A DNA stretch of 64,000 bases from Pseudomonas sp. UBA1879. Lineage in GTDB: Bacteria; Pseudomonadota; Gammaproteobacteria; Pseudomonadales; Pseudomonadaceae. The notes under the pieces were generated by a model. That model saw nothing but the letters and a program-made list of their open reading frames with translations, was not told where the DNA came from and ran no database searches. Both the position numbers and the translations under genes were made by a program. Location: positions 263,943-327,942 of the forward strand of contig NZ_DDHJ01000004.1 of the NCBI RefSeq assembly GCF_002338065.1, read 5' to 3'. Shown one piece after another: positions 16,264 through 24,535 of this stretch (within the stretch, counting starts at the first letter, position 1; the number at the start of each line of letters is the position of its first letter).

Positions 16264-18849
16264 ATGCCTGAACACTTACCTTCCGTCGTTGGCTCTGGTC
16301 ATAGACGCTCAAGCGTGAAGATCATTCGCACGTCACTGTTCAAATTCGTGGGCTTGCTGACGGGGGTATTTCTTCTTGCCGGTTATTTGATCCTTTATTT
16401 GGCTCACGACCTGGATCGCAACGAGGAAACCGAAAGCGCGTTCTATACAAACAAAGCCGTGCGGGCTTTAGAGAAGTCTATAAGCGTCACGGTCAAGGAT
16501 TACGCATTTTGGGGCGATGCCTATAAGCACCTGCATGTGAAGGTAGACACCGATTGGGCGTACGTCCGGCAAAACGTTGGGCCAACGCTTTATAACGATT
16601 TTGGTTTCAAAGGTATATTTGTCGTCAACAGCGCCGATCAGACGGTGTATTCGGTAATCGAAGGTCAGTTGCAGCGGGTAGATGCTTCTACTTGGCTCAA
16701 GCAAGCGCTGCCGGATGTGTTGACCAAGGCTCGAGCCGGGGCCGATGCAGAAACACCTATCACCCACTTCGTAAATATCGGTGGGCGACCGGCGCTGGTC
16801 GGGGCTGCGGCGATTACCCCCGGTACAGACCCTACAGTGTCGCCGGACGACGGACTTCCCTCGGTCTTGATCTTCGTTGACATCCTCGACAACGTCAGGC
16901 TCGAGACACTTGGCAAAGATTACGGAGTAGATGCCTTGCGCATCGCCACCGCCGACGAACTTAATGGAGGTTCAGTCTTCGCCTTGGGTGAGAACGGTGT
17001 GGCCGGGAGCTTGCACTGGGAGCCACCGAAACCGGGTGAGCGCCTGCTTGGGTTGGGCTTGCCTTTGATCGGTTTCGCCGCGCTACTGGTGTGTCTAATG
17101 GCCTGGGCGATATTGCGTCGCACGACCGCCAGTGCTCAGGCACTTGATGCCAGTTACGACTCACTGCAGCTCAGCCAGACGGCGCTGGCCATCAGCGAGG
17201 CGCGCTTTCGGGACGTGGCCGAGGCGAGTTCCGATTGGATCTGGGAAATCGATAGCCAAGGGCGTTTTACCTATCTGTCTGAGCGATTTGAACGCGTCAC
17301 GGGGCTGGCCAGACATGAATGGATCGGCGCGCGTATGGATCTGCTGCTATGCACCGAATTGGGAACAGTGAGCCAGTGGCTGAGTATTCCCAATCGTCGT
17401 CCGGATATCAGTGTCCAGTGCCGATATGTCGACCCCAAAGGCCATCAACACGTTACACGTCTGTCCGCCAGAGCCATCTCTGATCAAGGATTCAGGGGTA
17501 CTGCGACAGACGTCACCGAGGAGGTCGAGTCGCGTCGACGGATCGAGTTTCTTTCCCAACATGATTCTCTGACTGGCTTGCCGAACCGCACCCGGCTCAG
17601 GGAGTTTCTTGATGGCAAACTCAAGGCGCAACCTACATCCGAGCGACCGCTGGTCATGCTTAGTCTCGACCTCGATCGATTCAAACCAGTCAATGATCTG
17701 TTGGGCCATGCCGCCGGTGATGCGGTATTGAACGAGATCTCCAGTCGTCTCGCCGATCGTGTTCGACATGGGGATCTGGTAGCGCGTATCGGCGGTGATG
17801 AGTTCGTCCTGATTCTGACTGACCTAAAAGGACAGGACGAAGTAGAAATGCTTTGCCAGCGCCTTATCGAATCGATTGAAAGGCCCATTCAGATCGGCGA
17901 GCAGGAGGTGTTCGTCAGTGCGAGCATCGGTATTGCGATGGCGCCCGCTGATGCCACCGAAGCCACTGAATTGCTTCGCTACGCAGATATCGCGCTGTAT
18001 GAGGCCAAGTCGGGAGGGCGCAACACTTGGCGATTCTATGCGGGTGACATGAACTCGAAGATTGTGGAGCGCCGCCGCCTGGAAAGTGATCTGCGTTTTG
18101 CGATCAAGCATGGCGAACTCCGTTTGCATTTCCAGCCGCGCTTTCGCATCGCAGACGGCAAAATGGTGGGCGCTGAGGCGCTGGTACGCTGGCAGCACCC
18201 GGAGCGGGGGTTGATTTCCCCTGACACTTTCATTCCGATTGCTGAGGAGACGGGTCTGATCCTGGCGTTGAGCAATTGGGTCATGGAAACCGCTTTGCGC
18301 TACGCCGCCAGTTGGCCTGATCATCTGTTTGTATCCGTGAACCTTTCGCCGTCCGAGTTCAAGCGCGGCAATCTGGTTGAGCGTGTGCAGAGAGCGTTGC
18401 TCCAGTCGGGAGTCGAGCCCAGCAGGGTAGAGCTCGAGATTACGGAAAGTGTCATGCTGGAAGATGCGCCAGGGGCCCTGGAGATCATGCGAACGCTGAA
18501 ACGCCTGGGGATCCGCATCGCCATGGATGATTTTGGTACCGGATATTCATCATTAAGCTACTTACGAACGTTTCCGTTCGATGGACTTAAGATTGACCGC
18601 AGCTTTCTCGATCGTTTGGGTGCTAATCACGAGGATCGATCGGTCATCGAAGCGATTATTGGCTTAGGTCACGCGCTATCGCTAACGGTAACCGCCGAGG
18701 GAATCGAATCACAGGAACACCTGGAGTTTTTGAGATCTGCGCTCTGTGATGAGGGCCAGGGTTACTTCCTTAGCCGTCCTTTGGATATAGATGGGTTCTG
18801 CGCTCTGCTTCGAGTGACTGTGAGTGCCGTTACGCCCGGCATCTCTTAA
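16264..18849 (+). CDS. Membrane c-di-GMP turnover protein: periplasmic CHASE4-like sensor, PAS, GGDEF and EAL domains
   Basis: This 861-aa protein has a TM helix at about residues 20-43. A periplasmic domain follows (about 50-245; WGDAYKHLHVKVDTDWA resembles CHASE4), then a second TM near 260-282, PAS (about 310-430), GGDEF (about 440-600) and EAL (about 615-855). The synthase motif RIGGDEF is intact at 508-514. EAL at 638-640 and DDFGTGYSS are present, so both activities are possible. It should couple an external signal to c-di-GMP and hence to motility or biofilm. It is a lone gene. Confidence 0.93.
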   Translation: MPEHLPSVVGSGHRRSSVKIIRTSLFKFVGLLTGVFLLAGYLILYLAHDLDRNEETESAFYTNKAVRALEKSISVTVKDYAFWGDAYKHLHVKVDTDWAYVRQNVGPTLYNDFGFKGIFVVNSADQTVYSVIEGQLQRVDASTWLKQALPDVLTKARAGADAETPITHFVNIGGRPALVGAAAITPGTDPTVSPDDGLPSVLIFVDILDNVRLETLGKDYGVDALRIATADELNGGSVFALGENGVAGSLHWEPPKPGERLLGLGLPLIGFAALLVCLMAWAILRRTTASAQALDASYDSLQLSQTALAISEARFRDVAEASSDWIWEIDSQGRFTYLSERFERVTGLARHEWIGARMDLLLCTELGTVSQWLSIPNRRPDISVQCRYVDPKGHQHVTRLSARAISDQGFRGTATDVTEEVESRRRIEFLSQHDSLTGLPNRTRLREFLDGKLKAQPTSERPLVMLSLDLDRFKPVNDLLGHAAGDAVLNEISSRLADRVRHGDLVARIGGDEFVLILTDLKGQDEVEMLCQRLIESIERPIQIGEQEVFVSASIGIAMAPADATEATELLRYADIALYEAKSGGRNTWRFYAGDMNSKIVERRRLESDLRFAIKHGELRLHFQPRFRIADGKMVGAEALVRWQHPERGLISPDTFIPIAEETGLILALSNWVMETALRYAASWPDHLFVSVNLSPSEFKRGNLVERVQRALLQSGVEPSRVELEITESVMLEDAPGALEIMRTLKRLGIRIAMDDFGTGYSSLSYLRTFPFDGLKIDRSFLDRLGANHEDRSVIEAIIGLGHALSLTVTAEGIESQEHLEFLRSALCDEGQGYFLSRPLDIDGFCALLRVTVSAVTPGIS

Positions 18850-18948
18850 CGAAAGATCCATCTGGGCCAGCCCGCAGCGATGACCACCTTTGCTATATGC
18901 ATGGCTTACCTATGTCAGCTCTTGGCCGATAGCCGCCCTTCGTAATAC

Positions 18949-19347
18949 TTAGCGCTGATTTCTGATATCTGAAATCAGTCCTACGGTTGCCTGCTCGGCT
19001 GCCTCGAATGAGGCCATTGCTGTGTACAACACATCAAATCCGCGAGAACGCTTCGCCATGTCTTCGGCGTTAGCCGCGCGCTCTTCGGCAGAGGGGACGA
19101 TCGCGATCATGGCAGCGCACCGCCCGGGCAGAAGGTGGCGATGCTTCTTGAACCAGATGCCTCGCGTGCGAAAGTCCTCTGCGGTTTCGTTCAGCGCGTC
19201 TGGCTCGAATGCGACGACGAACGCGAGGTTGCTGTCCAGGAGGGCATCCATCTCTTTACCCCACTGTTCGGCATATCCGGGAGGACAGCGATCAGAGCGC
19301 AGTGCTACAAACGGAAATTCAGACACATCGTGCAGGTAGAAATCCAT
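18949..19347 (-). CDS. Hypothetical protein (132 aa) under the shared 45-bp element
   Basis: A soluble 132-aa protein (MDFYLHDVSEFPFVALRSDR...) rich in Ala, with a central FVVAFEPDALNE stretch and no motif that I can assign. GGGAG precedes the ATG by 6 nt. Copy B of the shared regulatory element lies 46 nt upstream, so it is probably expressed together with the efflux operon, the GntR-SIP operon and folE. Its gene neighbours are a GGDEF/EAL gene and a TetR gene. Function is unknown. Confidence 0.7.
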   Translation of the reverse strand: MDFYLHDVSEFPFVALRSDRCPPGYAEQWGKEMDALLDSNLAFVVAFEPDALNETAEDFRTRGIWFKKHRHLLPGRCAAMIAIVPSAEERAANAEDMAKRSRGFDVLYTAMASFEAAEQATVGLISDIRNQR

Positions 19348-19392
19348 GATATCTCCCGAGGGGTATGCCCCTCGTAAAGTCGGCAGTGGATT

Positions 19393-19437
19393 GATCCTAA
19401 CATCCTATCTTTGTCGAAGTAGATGAGATTTATTCTC
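19393..19437 (-). promoter_or_regulatory. Shared 45-bp regulatory element, copy B
   Basis: Read toward the 132-aa gene: GAGA-N5-TCTCAT, 13 nt, GATAGGATGTTAGGATC. It differs from copies A, C and E mainly in the spacer. It lies 46 nt before the start codon at 19347 and just beyond the 3' end of the TetR gene. Confidence 0.7.
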
Positions 19438-19454
19438 AGTTGCTAGGTGGTCTC

Positions 19455-20102
19455 TTATTTCAGGTAGAAGCGCAGGAAAATGGCGACTGCCTGGTCCACG
19501 ACCTTGTTGGTGTGAGCAACGCTCAGCTCCCGTGGATCGCCCATGATCCGGACCCACAGCACGGTCTCATCGATCATTCCCAGGAATTGCTGCGAGGCCA
19601 ACTCCGGATCGTCGATGGCCAGCTTGCCACGACGACCGAGCTCCGCGATGTAGTTGCGCACTGCGCTGACCGCAGGTGTTTTACCGACTTCAAAAAAACG
19701 GCGGGTCAGCTCGGGAAATCGTGGGCCTTCAGCGATCACCATCCGCAAAAAAGCCACTGCCAGTGGTGGTGCCCAGAATGCTGCGACCCCTCGACCAATG
19801 GTCCGCAATCCTGCCTCGGGATTGGCCAATGCTTCCTCGTCGCTCGCAATGTCCATCACTGGGAACGCACGCCACATCCGTTCCGCAACCGCACCAAACA
19901 AAGCCTCCTTACCATCCGGGAAGCGGTTGTAGAGCGTTTGCCTGGCGACACCAGCCGCTTTGGCAATGAGCTCCATGCTGGTGCCTTCAAAGCCATGCTG
20001 GATGAAGACGCGACCTGCAGCTGCGAGGATCGCATCTTGTTTGGATGTGCTGTGCTCGGACGAAAGCATTTCATCGAACAGAGAGGGAGAAACGGCGGAC
20101 AT
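19455..20102 (-). CDS. TetR-family repressor of the adjacent CMD-MFS-SDR-AKR operon
   Basis: This 215-aa protein has the TetR HTH at about residues 25-70 (GFEGTSMELIAKAAGVARQTLYNRFPDGKEALF) and a C-terminal domain of the AefR/TetR_C type. The ATG at 20102 is preferred over a TTG at 20108. It is divergent from the gene at 20191, with a perfect 8-bp-arm palindrome (20137-20159) between them that is the likely operator. It probably releases the operon in response to a substrate of the encoded enzymes. Confidence 0.9.
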   Translation of the reverse strand: MSAVSPSLFDEMLSSEHSTSKQDAILAAAGRVFIQHGFEGTSMELIAKAAGVARQTLYNRFPDGKEALFGAVAERMWRAFPVMDIASDEEALANPEAGLRTIGRGVAAFWAPPLAVAFLRMVIAEGPRFPELTRRFFEVGKTPAVSAVRNYIAELGRRGKLAIDDPELASQQFLGMIDETVLWVRIMGDPRELSVAHTNKVVDQAVAIFLRFYLK

Positions 20103-20136
20103 AGGCAAAAAGAATCTCTGAAAGAACTCGCTTGAC

Positions 20137-20159
20137 TAGACTGGACAGTACAGTCTAGT
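20137..20159. promoter_or_regulatory. Palindromic TetR operator
   Basis: CTAGACTG - 7 nt - CAGTCTAG, a perfect inverted repeat in the divergent promoter region between the tetR gene (start 20102) and the CMD gene (start 20191). Position and symmetry fit a TetR dimer site controlling both directions. Confidence 0.75.
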
Positions 20160-20190
20160 TTTTAAAAACGCTCAATCAGAGGTTTTACTC

Positions 20191-20613
20191 ATGTCTACTT
20201 CCAATGGCAACCCGTCCACTCTTCAGGCGCTGTATGCACAGGGAGCAGAGACCTTTGACTCATCCTTGAGTATCACCGCCGAACAGTTTGTGGCCAATGT
20301 CGAATCCCTCGCGCCAGGCTTTGGACGGCTGATCGTCGAGATGGAGTTCGGTGCGATCTATAACCGTCCCGGTCTGGATATCAAGACTCGCGAGCTGATC
20401 ATCATCGCCTCCTGTGCAGCGTTGGGGGCTACAGGTCTGGGCGCGGTCAAAATGCATATCCCTGCTGCATTGCGTCATGGCGCAACGCGTGCGGAGATCG
20501 TTGAATCACTGGTTCAGGTGTCAATGGCTGCTGGCCTGCCAACCGCATTAGGGGCACTGCAAGCGGCCAGTGAAGTGTTTGCCGAGCTTGATGCCAACGC
20601 ATCGTCCAACTGA
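20191..20613 (+). CDS. Carboxymuconolactone decarboxylase-family protein
   Basis: This 140-aa CMD-fold protein has RPGLDIKTRELIIIASCAALGA and HIPAALRHGATRAEIVESLVQ, the hallmark of the PcaC-like branch, which lacks the CxxC of AhpD. It is probably an isomerase/decarboxylase or redox accessory protein acting on a small ring compound. It is the first gene of a four-gene rightward operon under the palindromic operator, with the MFS gene starting 12 nt later. Confidence 0.88.
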   Translation: MSTSNGNPSTLQALYAQGAETFDSSLSITAEQFVANVESLAPGFGRLIVEMEFGAIYNRPGLDIKTRELIIIASCAALGATGLGAVKMHIPAALRHGATRAEIVESLVQVSMAAGLPTALGALQAASEVFAELDANASSN

Positions 20614-20624
20614 GTCGGCGCATC

Positions 20625-21833
20625 ATGTCCGCCTCGATCCCGATGAAAGACTGCCGTCCCGGCACATTGGCGATGCTGGCATTCGCCTGCGGGGTGATGG
20701 TTGCCAACATTTACCTGTGCCAGCCATTGCTCGCGGAGATAGCCCGCGCATTTGGCATTGCGGCAGATAGAGCGGCACTTGTGGCCGTAGCTACGCAGGT
20801 GGGCTATACGCTCGGAATTCTCTTTGTAGTTCCGCTCGCCGATGGTAGCGATCCGGTGAAGCTCATCCGGCGGATGATGGTACTGACCATCGTGGGGCTT
20901 ATTGCGGCTGCACTGGCACCTGCACTGTCGGTGCTGTTGGTGGCCAGCGTCTCTATCGCGGCCACTTGCGTCGTCGCCCAGATCCTCATACCGCTGGCCA
21001 CGACGCTGGCAGGCCCTGAGTTTCGTGGGCGAATCGTCAGCAAGCTCAGCACGGGGCTGATCCTGGGTATTCTTCTATCCCGGACGTTCTCGGGGTTGGC
21101 CGCTGAATATTTGGGATCGTGGCGGGCGCCGTTCCTGCTTGAAGCGTTGTTGGTCGCAGTACTTTTCTTCGTGCTGCCAAGGTTCTTGCCCGTCCGCAGC
21201 ACTGCTGCGGGGATTGGTTACTGGAACCTCATCAAGTCGCTACCTCCATTATTGCGTCATCGCGAATTGCAGCTTTCCATGGCGTTGAGCCTGTGCTGCT
21301 TCGCAGGCTTTTCCGCGCTGTGGGCGACCCTTGCGTTTCACCTCTCCAGCGAAACATTCGGGCTAGGCCCGGCGGCCGCTGGCTTGTTCGGTTTATGGGG
21401 CGCGCCCGGTGCGCTGCTTGCGCCGATGGCAGGCAGGCTCGCCGATAGATGGGGGCCTGGGAGAGTCAATGCCTGCGCATTGGTCTCCATGGGGGCCTGT
21501 TTTCTCTTGGCCGCGACGCTGGGACAAACATCTGTTGTCGCATTGGTTGTCGCGATCAATCTTCTCGATTTCGGCATGCAGAGCGGCCAGGTAGCTAACC
21601 AGGCGCGGATCTTTGGGCTGAGTCCGGAGATACGCGGCCGTCTGAACACCCTGTACATGGGGGTCACATTCGGTGGGGGAGCGCTTGGCGCACTGGTTGG
21701 CGGGTGGGTCTGGTCTGTCGCTGGCTGGGTCGGGATCTGCTGGTTGGGGGGCTGGCTGGTCGTCATGGCCGCGCTTGTACTGGGTTGCGCTTCTGTTTTT
21801 GCCTCCGCTACTTCAAAGACGCCAGTTCGTTAA
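20625..21833 (+). CDS. MFS transporter, 12 transmembrane segments
   Basis: This 402-aa hydrophobic protein with about 12 TM helices is of the drug/metabolite exporter type of the major facilitator superfamily. A conserved loop after TM2 (PLADGSDP) and a second-half equivalent (GRLADRWGPGRVN) are visible. It is the second gene of the TetR-controlled operon. It probably exports or imports the substrate handled by the downstream SDR and aldo-keto reductase. The direction of transport cannot be told. Confidence 0.9.
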   Translation: MSASIPMKDCRPGTLAMLAFACGVMVANIYLCQPLLAEIARAFGIAADRAALVAVATQVGYTLGILFVVPLADGSDPVKLIRRMMVLTIVGLIAAALAPALSVLLVASVSIAATCVVAQILIPLATTLAGPEFRGRIVSKLSTGLILGILLSRTFSGLAAEYLGSWRAPFLLEALLVAVLFFVLPRFLPVRSTAAGIGYWNLIKSLPPLLRHRELQLSMALSLCCFAGFSALWATLAFHLSSETFGLGPAAAGLFGLWGAPGALLAPMAGRLADRWGPGRVNACALVSMGACFLLAATLGQTSVVALVVAINLLDFGMQSGQVANQARIFGLSPEIRGRLNTLYMGVTFGGGALGALVGGWVWSVAGWVGICWLGGWLVVMAALVLGCASVFASATSKTPVR

Positions 21834-21868
21834 GCCTGGCCTCATTCTCAATCAAAGGAGTTCACTCA

Positions 21869-22600
21869 ATGGACAGCCTCGAAAATAAGGTTGCATTGGT
21901 CACGGGCGCTTCGCGTGGGATTGGCCGGGAAACGGCGCTGAGTCTTGCGCGTGCGGGGTGCGATGTTGCGGTCAACTGCGTTAAATCGATCGATGAAGCC
22001 AATCAGGTCGTTGCTGAAATAGCAGCGCTGGGGCGTCGGGCATGCGTTGTCCTGGCTGATGTCACCCAGGCTGATCAGGTCGCGCAAATGGTGGAGCAGG
22101 TCCAGGAGACGCTGGGGGCCATCAGCATTCTGGTCAACAACGCCGGCATGACCCGTATCCAGCCCCTCGATCAGATCACTGAGGCAGACTGGAATCAGGT
22201 CATGACGGCAAATCTGACCTCGACGTTCCTGGTCAGTCAGGCGGTCCTTCCTGCCATGCGAAAGGCCAAATGGGGGCGCCTGATCATGCTGTCCTCGGTC
22301 GCTGCCCAGTTGGGTGGCGTAATAGGCCCTCATTACGCTGCGAGCAAGGCAGGCATGATCGGGCTGGTCCACAGCTACGCCCATATGCTCGCCAAAGAAG
22401 GCGTGACAGCGAACGCCGTCGCGCCCGCGCTGATCGAGACGGACATGATTCGCGGCAACCCGAATATTCGACCTGATCTTTTACCTGTGGGGCGCTTCGG
22501 TCAGGCAGATGAAGTCGCTGAGACAGTCGTCCTCCTCGCACGCAACGGCTATATGACGGGGCAAACCGTAAACATTAACGGCGGTTGGTACATGAGCTGA
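21869..22600 (+). CDS. SDR-family oxidoreductase (FabG-like)
   Basis: A 243-aa classical SDR: TGASRGIG, NNAG, a Ser in LSSVAAQ and YAASK give the complete Asn-Ser-Tyr-Lys set. C-terminal TGQTVNINGGWYMS is typical of 3-oxoacyl-reductase-like enzymes. AAAGGAG 8 nt upstream fixes the ATG at 21869. It is third in the TetR-controlled operon and acts on an unknown ketone or alcohol. Confidence 0.92.
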   Translation: MDSLENKVALVTGASRGIGRETALSLARAGCDVAVNCVKSIDEANQVVAEIAALGRRACVVLADVTQADQVAQMVEQVQETLGAISILVNNAGMTRIQPLDQITEADWNQVMTANLTSTFLVSQAVLPAMRKAKWGRLIMLSSVAAQLGGVIGPHYAASKAGMIGLVHSYAHMLAKEGVTANAVAPALIETDMIRGNPNIRPDLLPVGRFGQADEVAETVVLLARNGYMTGQTVNINGGWYMS

Positions 22601-22610
22601 GGTGAGCAAC

Positions 22611-23651
22611 ATGAAGTACAGATCTTTGGGTAACAGTGATTTGGTCGTGCCTGTCCTGGCACTGGGGACTGCGACCTTCGGAGGCGGCAACGACTTCTTC
22701 AAAAAGTGGGGGCACACCGACGCCAAGGAAGCTACCGAGCTCGTGAGCGTTGCGCTGGAGGCAGGGTGTAACCTGTTCGACACCGCTGATGCCTACTCCA
22801 GCGGCCTGTCCGAAGAGATCCTCGGCAAAGCGATTGCAGGGAGACGTGACGAGCTCTTGTTGGCCACTAAGACCGGCTTGCGAATGGGTACCGGTGATGG
22901 CGATGTCGGCACCTCCGGCGAGCGAATCATCCGGGCGTGTGAGGCAAGCTTGCGCAGGCTGGGCACCGAGCACATCGACCTTTATCAACTGCATGCCTTC
23001 GACGCTCAGACACCTGTAGAGGAAATGCTCTGGGCGCTGCAGCGGCTCATCAGCGATGGCAAGGTCGGACAATACGGGGTTTCCAACTTTTCAGGCTGGC
23101 ATCTGATGAAAATGCTGGGCCTTGCGGATCAGCACAATGTGCCCAAGCCTGTCTCTCATCAGGTTTACTACTCACTGGTGGACAGGGAGCTTGAGTGGGA
23201 ACTGATGCCCCTCGCGCTGGACCAGAATGTCAGCAACCTGATCTGGAGCCCGCTGGCAGGCGCGAAATTGACCGGCAAGCTCGGGCGCTACAAGGCCGCC
23301 CCAGATGGCAGTCGTGCCGCAACGGATGCCAGCATGACAACGGATCCTGAACGTCTTTACACCATCACTGATGAGCTGGAAATGCTGTCCCGGGAAACAG
23401 GGCATTCGATTGCCCAGCTTTCTCTCGCGTGGCTTCTTGCCCGACCATCCGTGGGTAGCGTGGTAGTGGGAGCTCGGAATGCCGACCAATTGCGCGATAA
23501 CCTGCTTGCAAGCTCAATCCGACTTGAAGCTGAACAGATCGCCCGTCTCGACGCAGCCAGCGCTCGTCGCCCAATTTACCCTTACTGGCACCAGTCGGCG
23601 GTGTACAGCGAAAGAAACCCTGCACCGATCACCGTGGCCTTGAGCTACTGA
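22611..23651 (+). CDS. Aldo/keto reductase
   Basis: This 346-aa (beta/alpha)8 NADPH-dependent reductase has LFDTADAYSSGLSEEILG with the catalytic Asp and Tyr, a Lys in LATKTG, and His in YQLHAFD. SVVVGARNADQLRDNL near the C-terminus binds NADPH. The ATG at 22611 follows a GAGGTG ribosome site; GTG 22602 is an alternative. It is the last gene of the TetR-controlled operon. Confidence 0.92.
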   Translation: MKYRSLGNSDLVVPVLALGTATFGGGNDFFKKWGHTDAKEATELVSVALEAGCNLFDTADAYSSGLSEEILGKAIAGRRDELLLATKTGLRMGTGDGDVGTSGERIIRACEASLRRLGTEHIDLYQLHAFDAQTPVEEMLWALQRLISDGKVGQYGVSNFSGWHLMKMLGLADQHNVPKPVSHQVYYSLVDRELEWELMPLALDQNVSNLIWSPLAGAKLTGKLGRYKAAPDGSRAATDASMTTDPERLYTITDELEMLSRETGHSIAQLSLAWLLARPSVGSVVVGARNADQLRDNLLASSIRLEAEQIARLDAASARRPIYPYWHQSAVYSERNPAPITVALSY

Positions 23652-23712
23652 TCCCTCACGGCCGACGTAGCCGCAACGCTATTCGTCGGCCAAACCAAAT
23701 ATTCCACTATTC

Positions 23713-23756
23713 AAGAATACCTCTCATTGCCGACCTAAACATAGGATGTTAGGATC
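23713..23756 (+). promoter_or_regulatory. Shared 45-bp regulatory element, copy C (GntR-SIP-TonB operon)
   Basis: AAGA-N5-TCTCAT, 12 nt, CATAGGATGTTAGGATC, ending about 25 nt before the GntR start codon. It is nearly identical to copy A in front of the efflux operon, including the AAA preceding CATAGGATG. Its position suggests that the GntR gene is autoregulated through it. Confidence 0.72.
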
Positions 23757-23782
23757 ATCCTCAATTAAACTCGTTCTCGGTG

Positions 23783-24535
23783 ATGACCATGCAAGCTCTT
23801 CTTGCCAGTCCAGCAAAAAATCGTCGATGGATCGCCTCCACCATTGATGTCATCCGTGGCCTGATCGCCAACCAGACTCTGCGCACCGGTGATCGGTTAC
23901 CGGCCGAAGCCGAGCTGCTTGAGCAAATCGGTGGCAGCCGTCATACCGTCCGCCAAGCACTGCAGACACTCCTGAACTGGCAGTTCCTGGAGTTCCGTCC
24001 GGGCGAAGGCATGTATGTCAGCCAGGCCAGCAAATCTGTTGATGAATGGCGTCAGCACAATCGTGCCGGCATCCGTGACCATCTGGAGATGCACTACGTG
24101 CTTGAGGTGGAAGCTGCCCGCTTGGCTGCGCGCCGCCGGAATATCGATGACATCCGCCGCCTGCGCGAACGCCTGGCGGCGAGAGGTGAATACAGCGCAG
24201 ATGATGATCTGAACGACTTCATTTCGCGCGATCGCGAGCTCCACATGGCGATCGCCATTGCCTCCCACAACCTTGCGCTACAGGCGATGTATCGCTCTTT
24301 CAGCGTGTCGATCAGGAGCCATGTCCTGGCCATATTTGCTGATGGCCAGTTGCTTGATCCGGACCTCGATGCACACGTAAGGGTGGTCGAGTCGATCATC
24401 TACGGCGATGAGCAGGCCTCGGTTGCGGCCGTGAAGGCAATGCTGCTGCCGACTATTGCGCAGCTCAATCAATTTTTGGGCAGCGACAGCTGCGACATCT
24501 CCGTGGCAGACCGCCTCGGCTTATTGTGGGTATGA
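23783..24535 (+). CDS. GntR/FadR-type (FCD) transcriptional regulator
   Basis: This 250-aa protein has an N-terminal winged helix (GDRLPAEAELLEQIGGSRHTVRQALQ) and an FCD ligand domain (about 90-230, with LEVEAARLAARRR and the metal/ligand residues in RDRELHMAIAIASHN). It is clearly related to the GntR encoded at 35621-36382. It is the first gene of an operon, and the SIP gene's ATG overlaps its TGA. Element C lies directly upstream. It likely senses a carboxylate-type ligand. Starts at 23780 (GTG) and 23789 are also possible. Confidence 0.92.
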   Translation: MTMQALLASPAKNRRWIASTIDVIRGLIANQTLRTGDRLPAEAELLEQIGGSRHTVRQALQTLLNWQFLEFRPGEGMYVSQASKSVDEWRQHNRAGIRDHLEMHYVLEVEAARLAARRRNIDDIRRLRERLAARGEYSADDDLNDFISRDRELHMAIAIASHNLALQAMYRSFSVSIRSHVLAIFADGQLLDPDLDAHVRVVESIIYGDEQASVAAVKAMLLPTIAQLNQFLGSDSCDISVADRLGLLWV

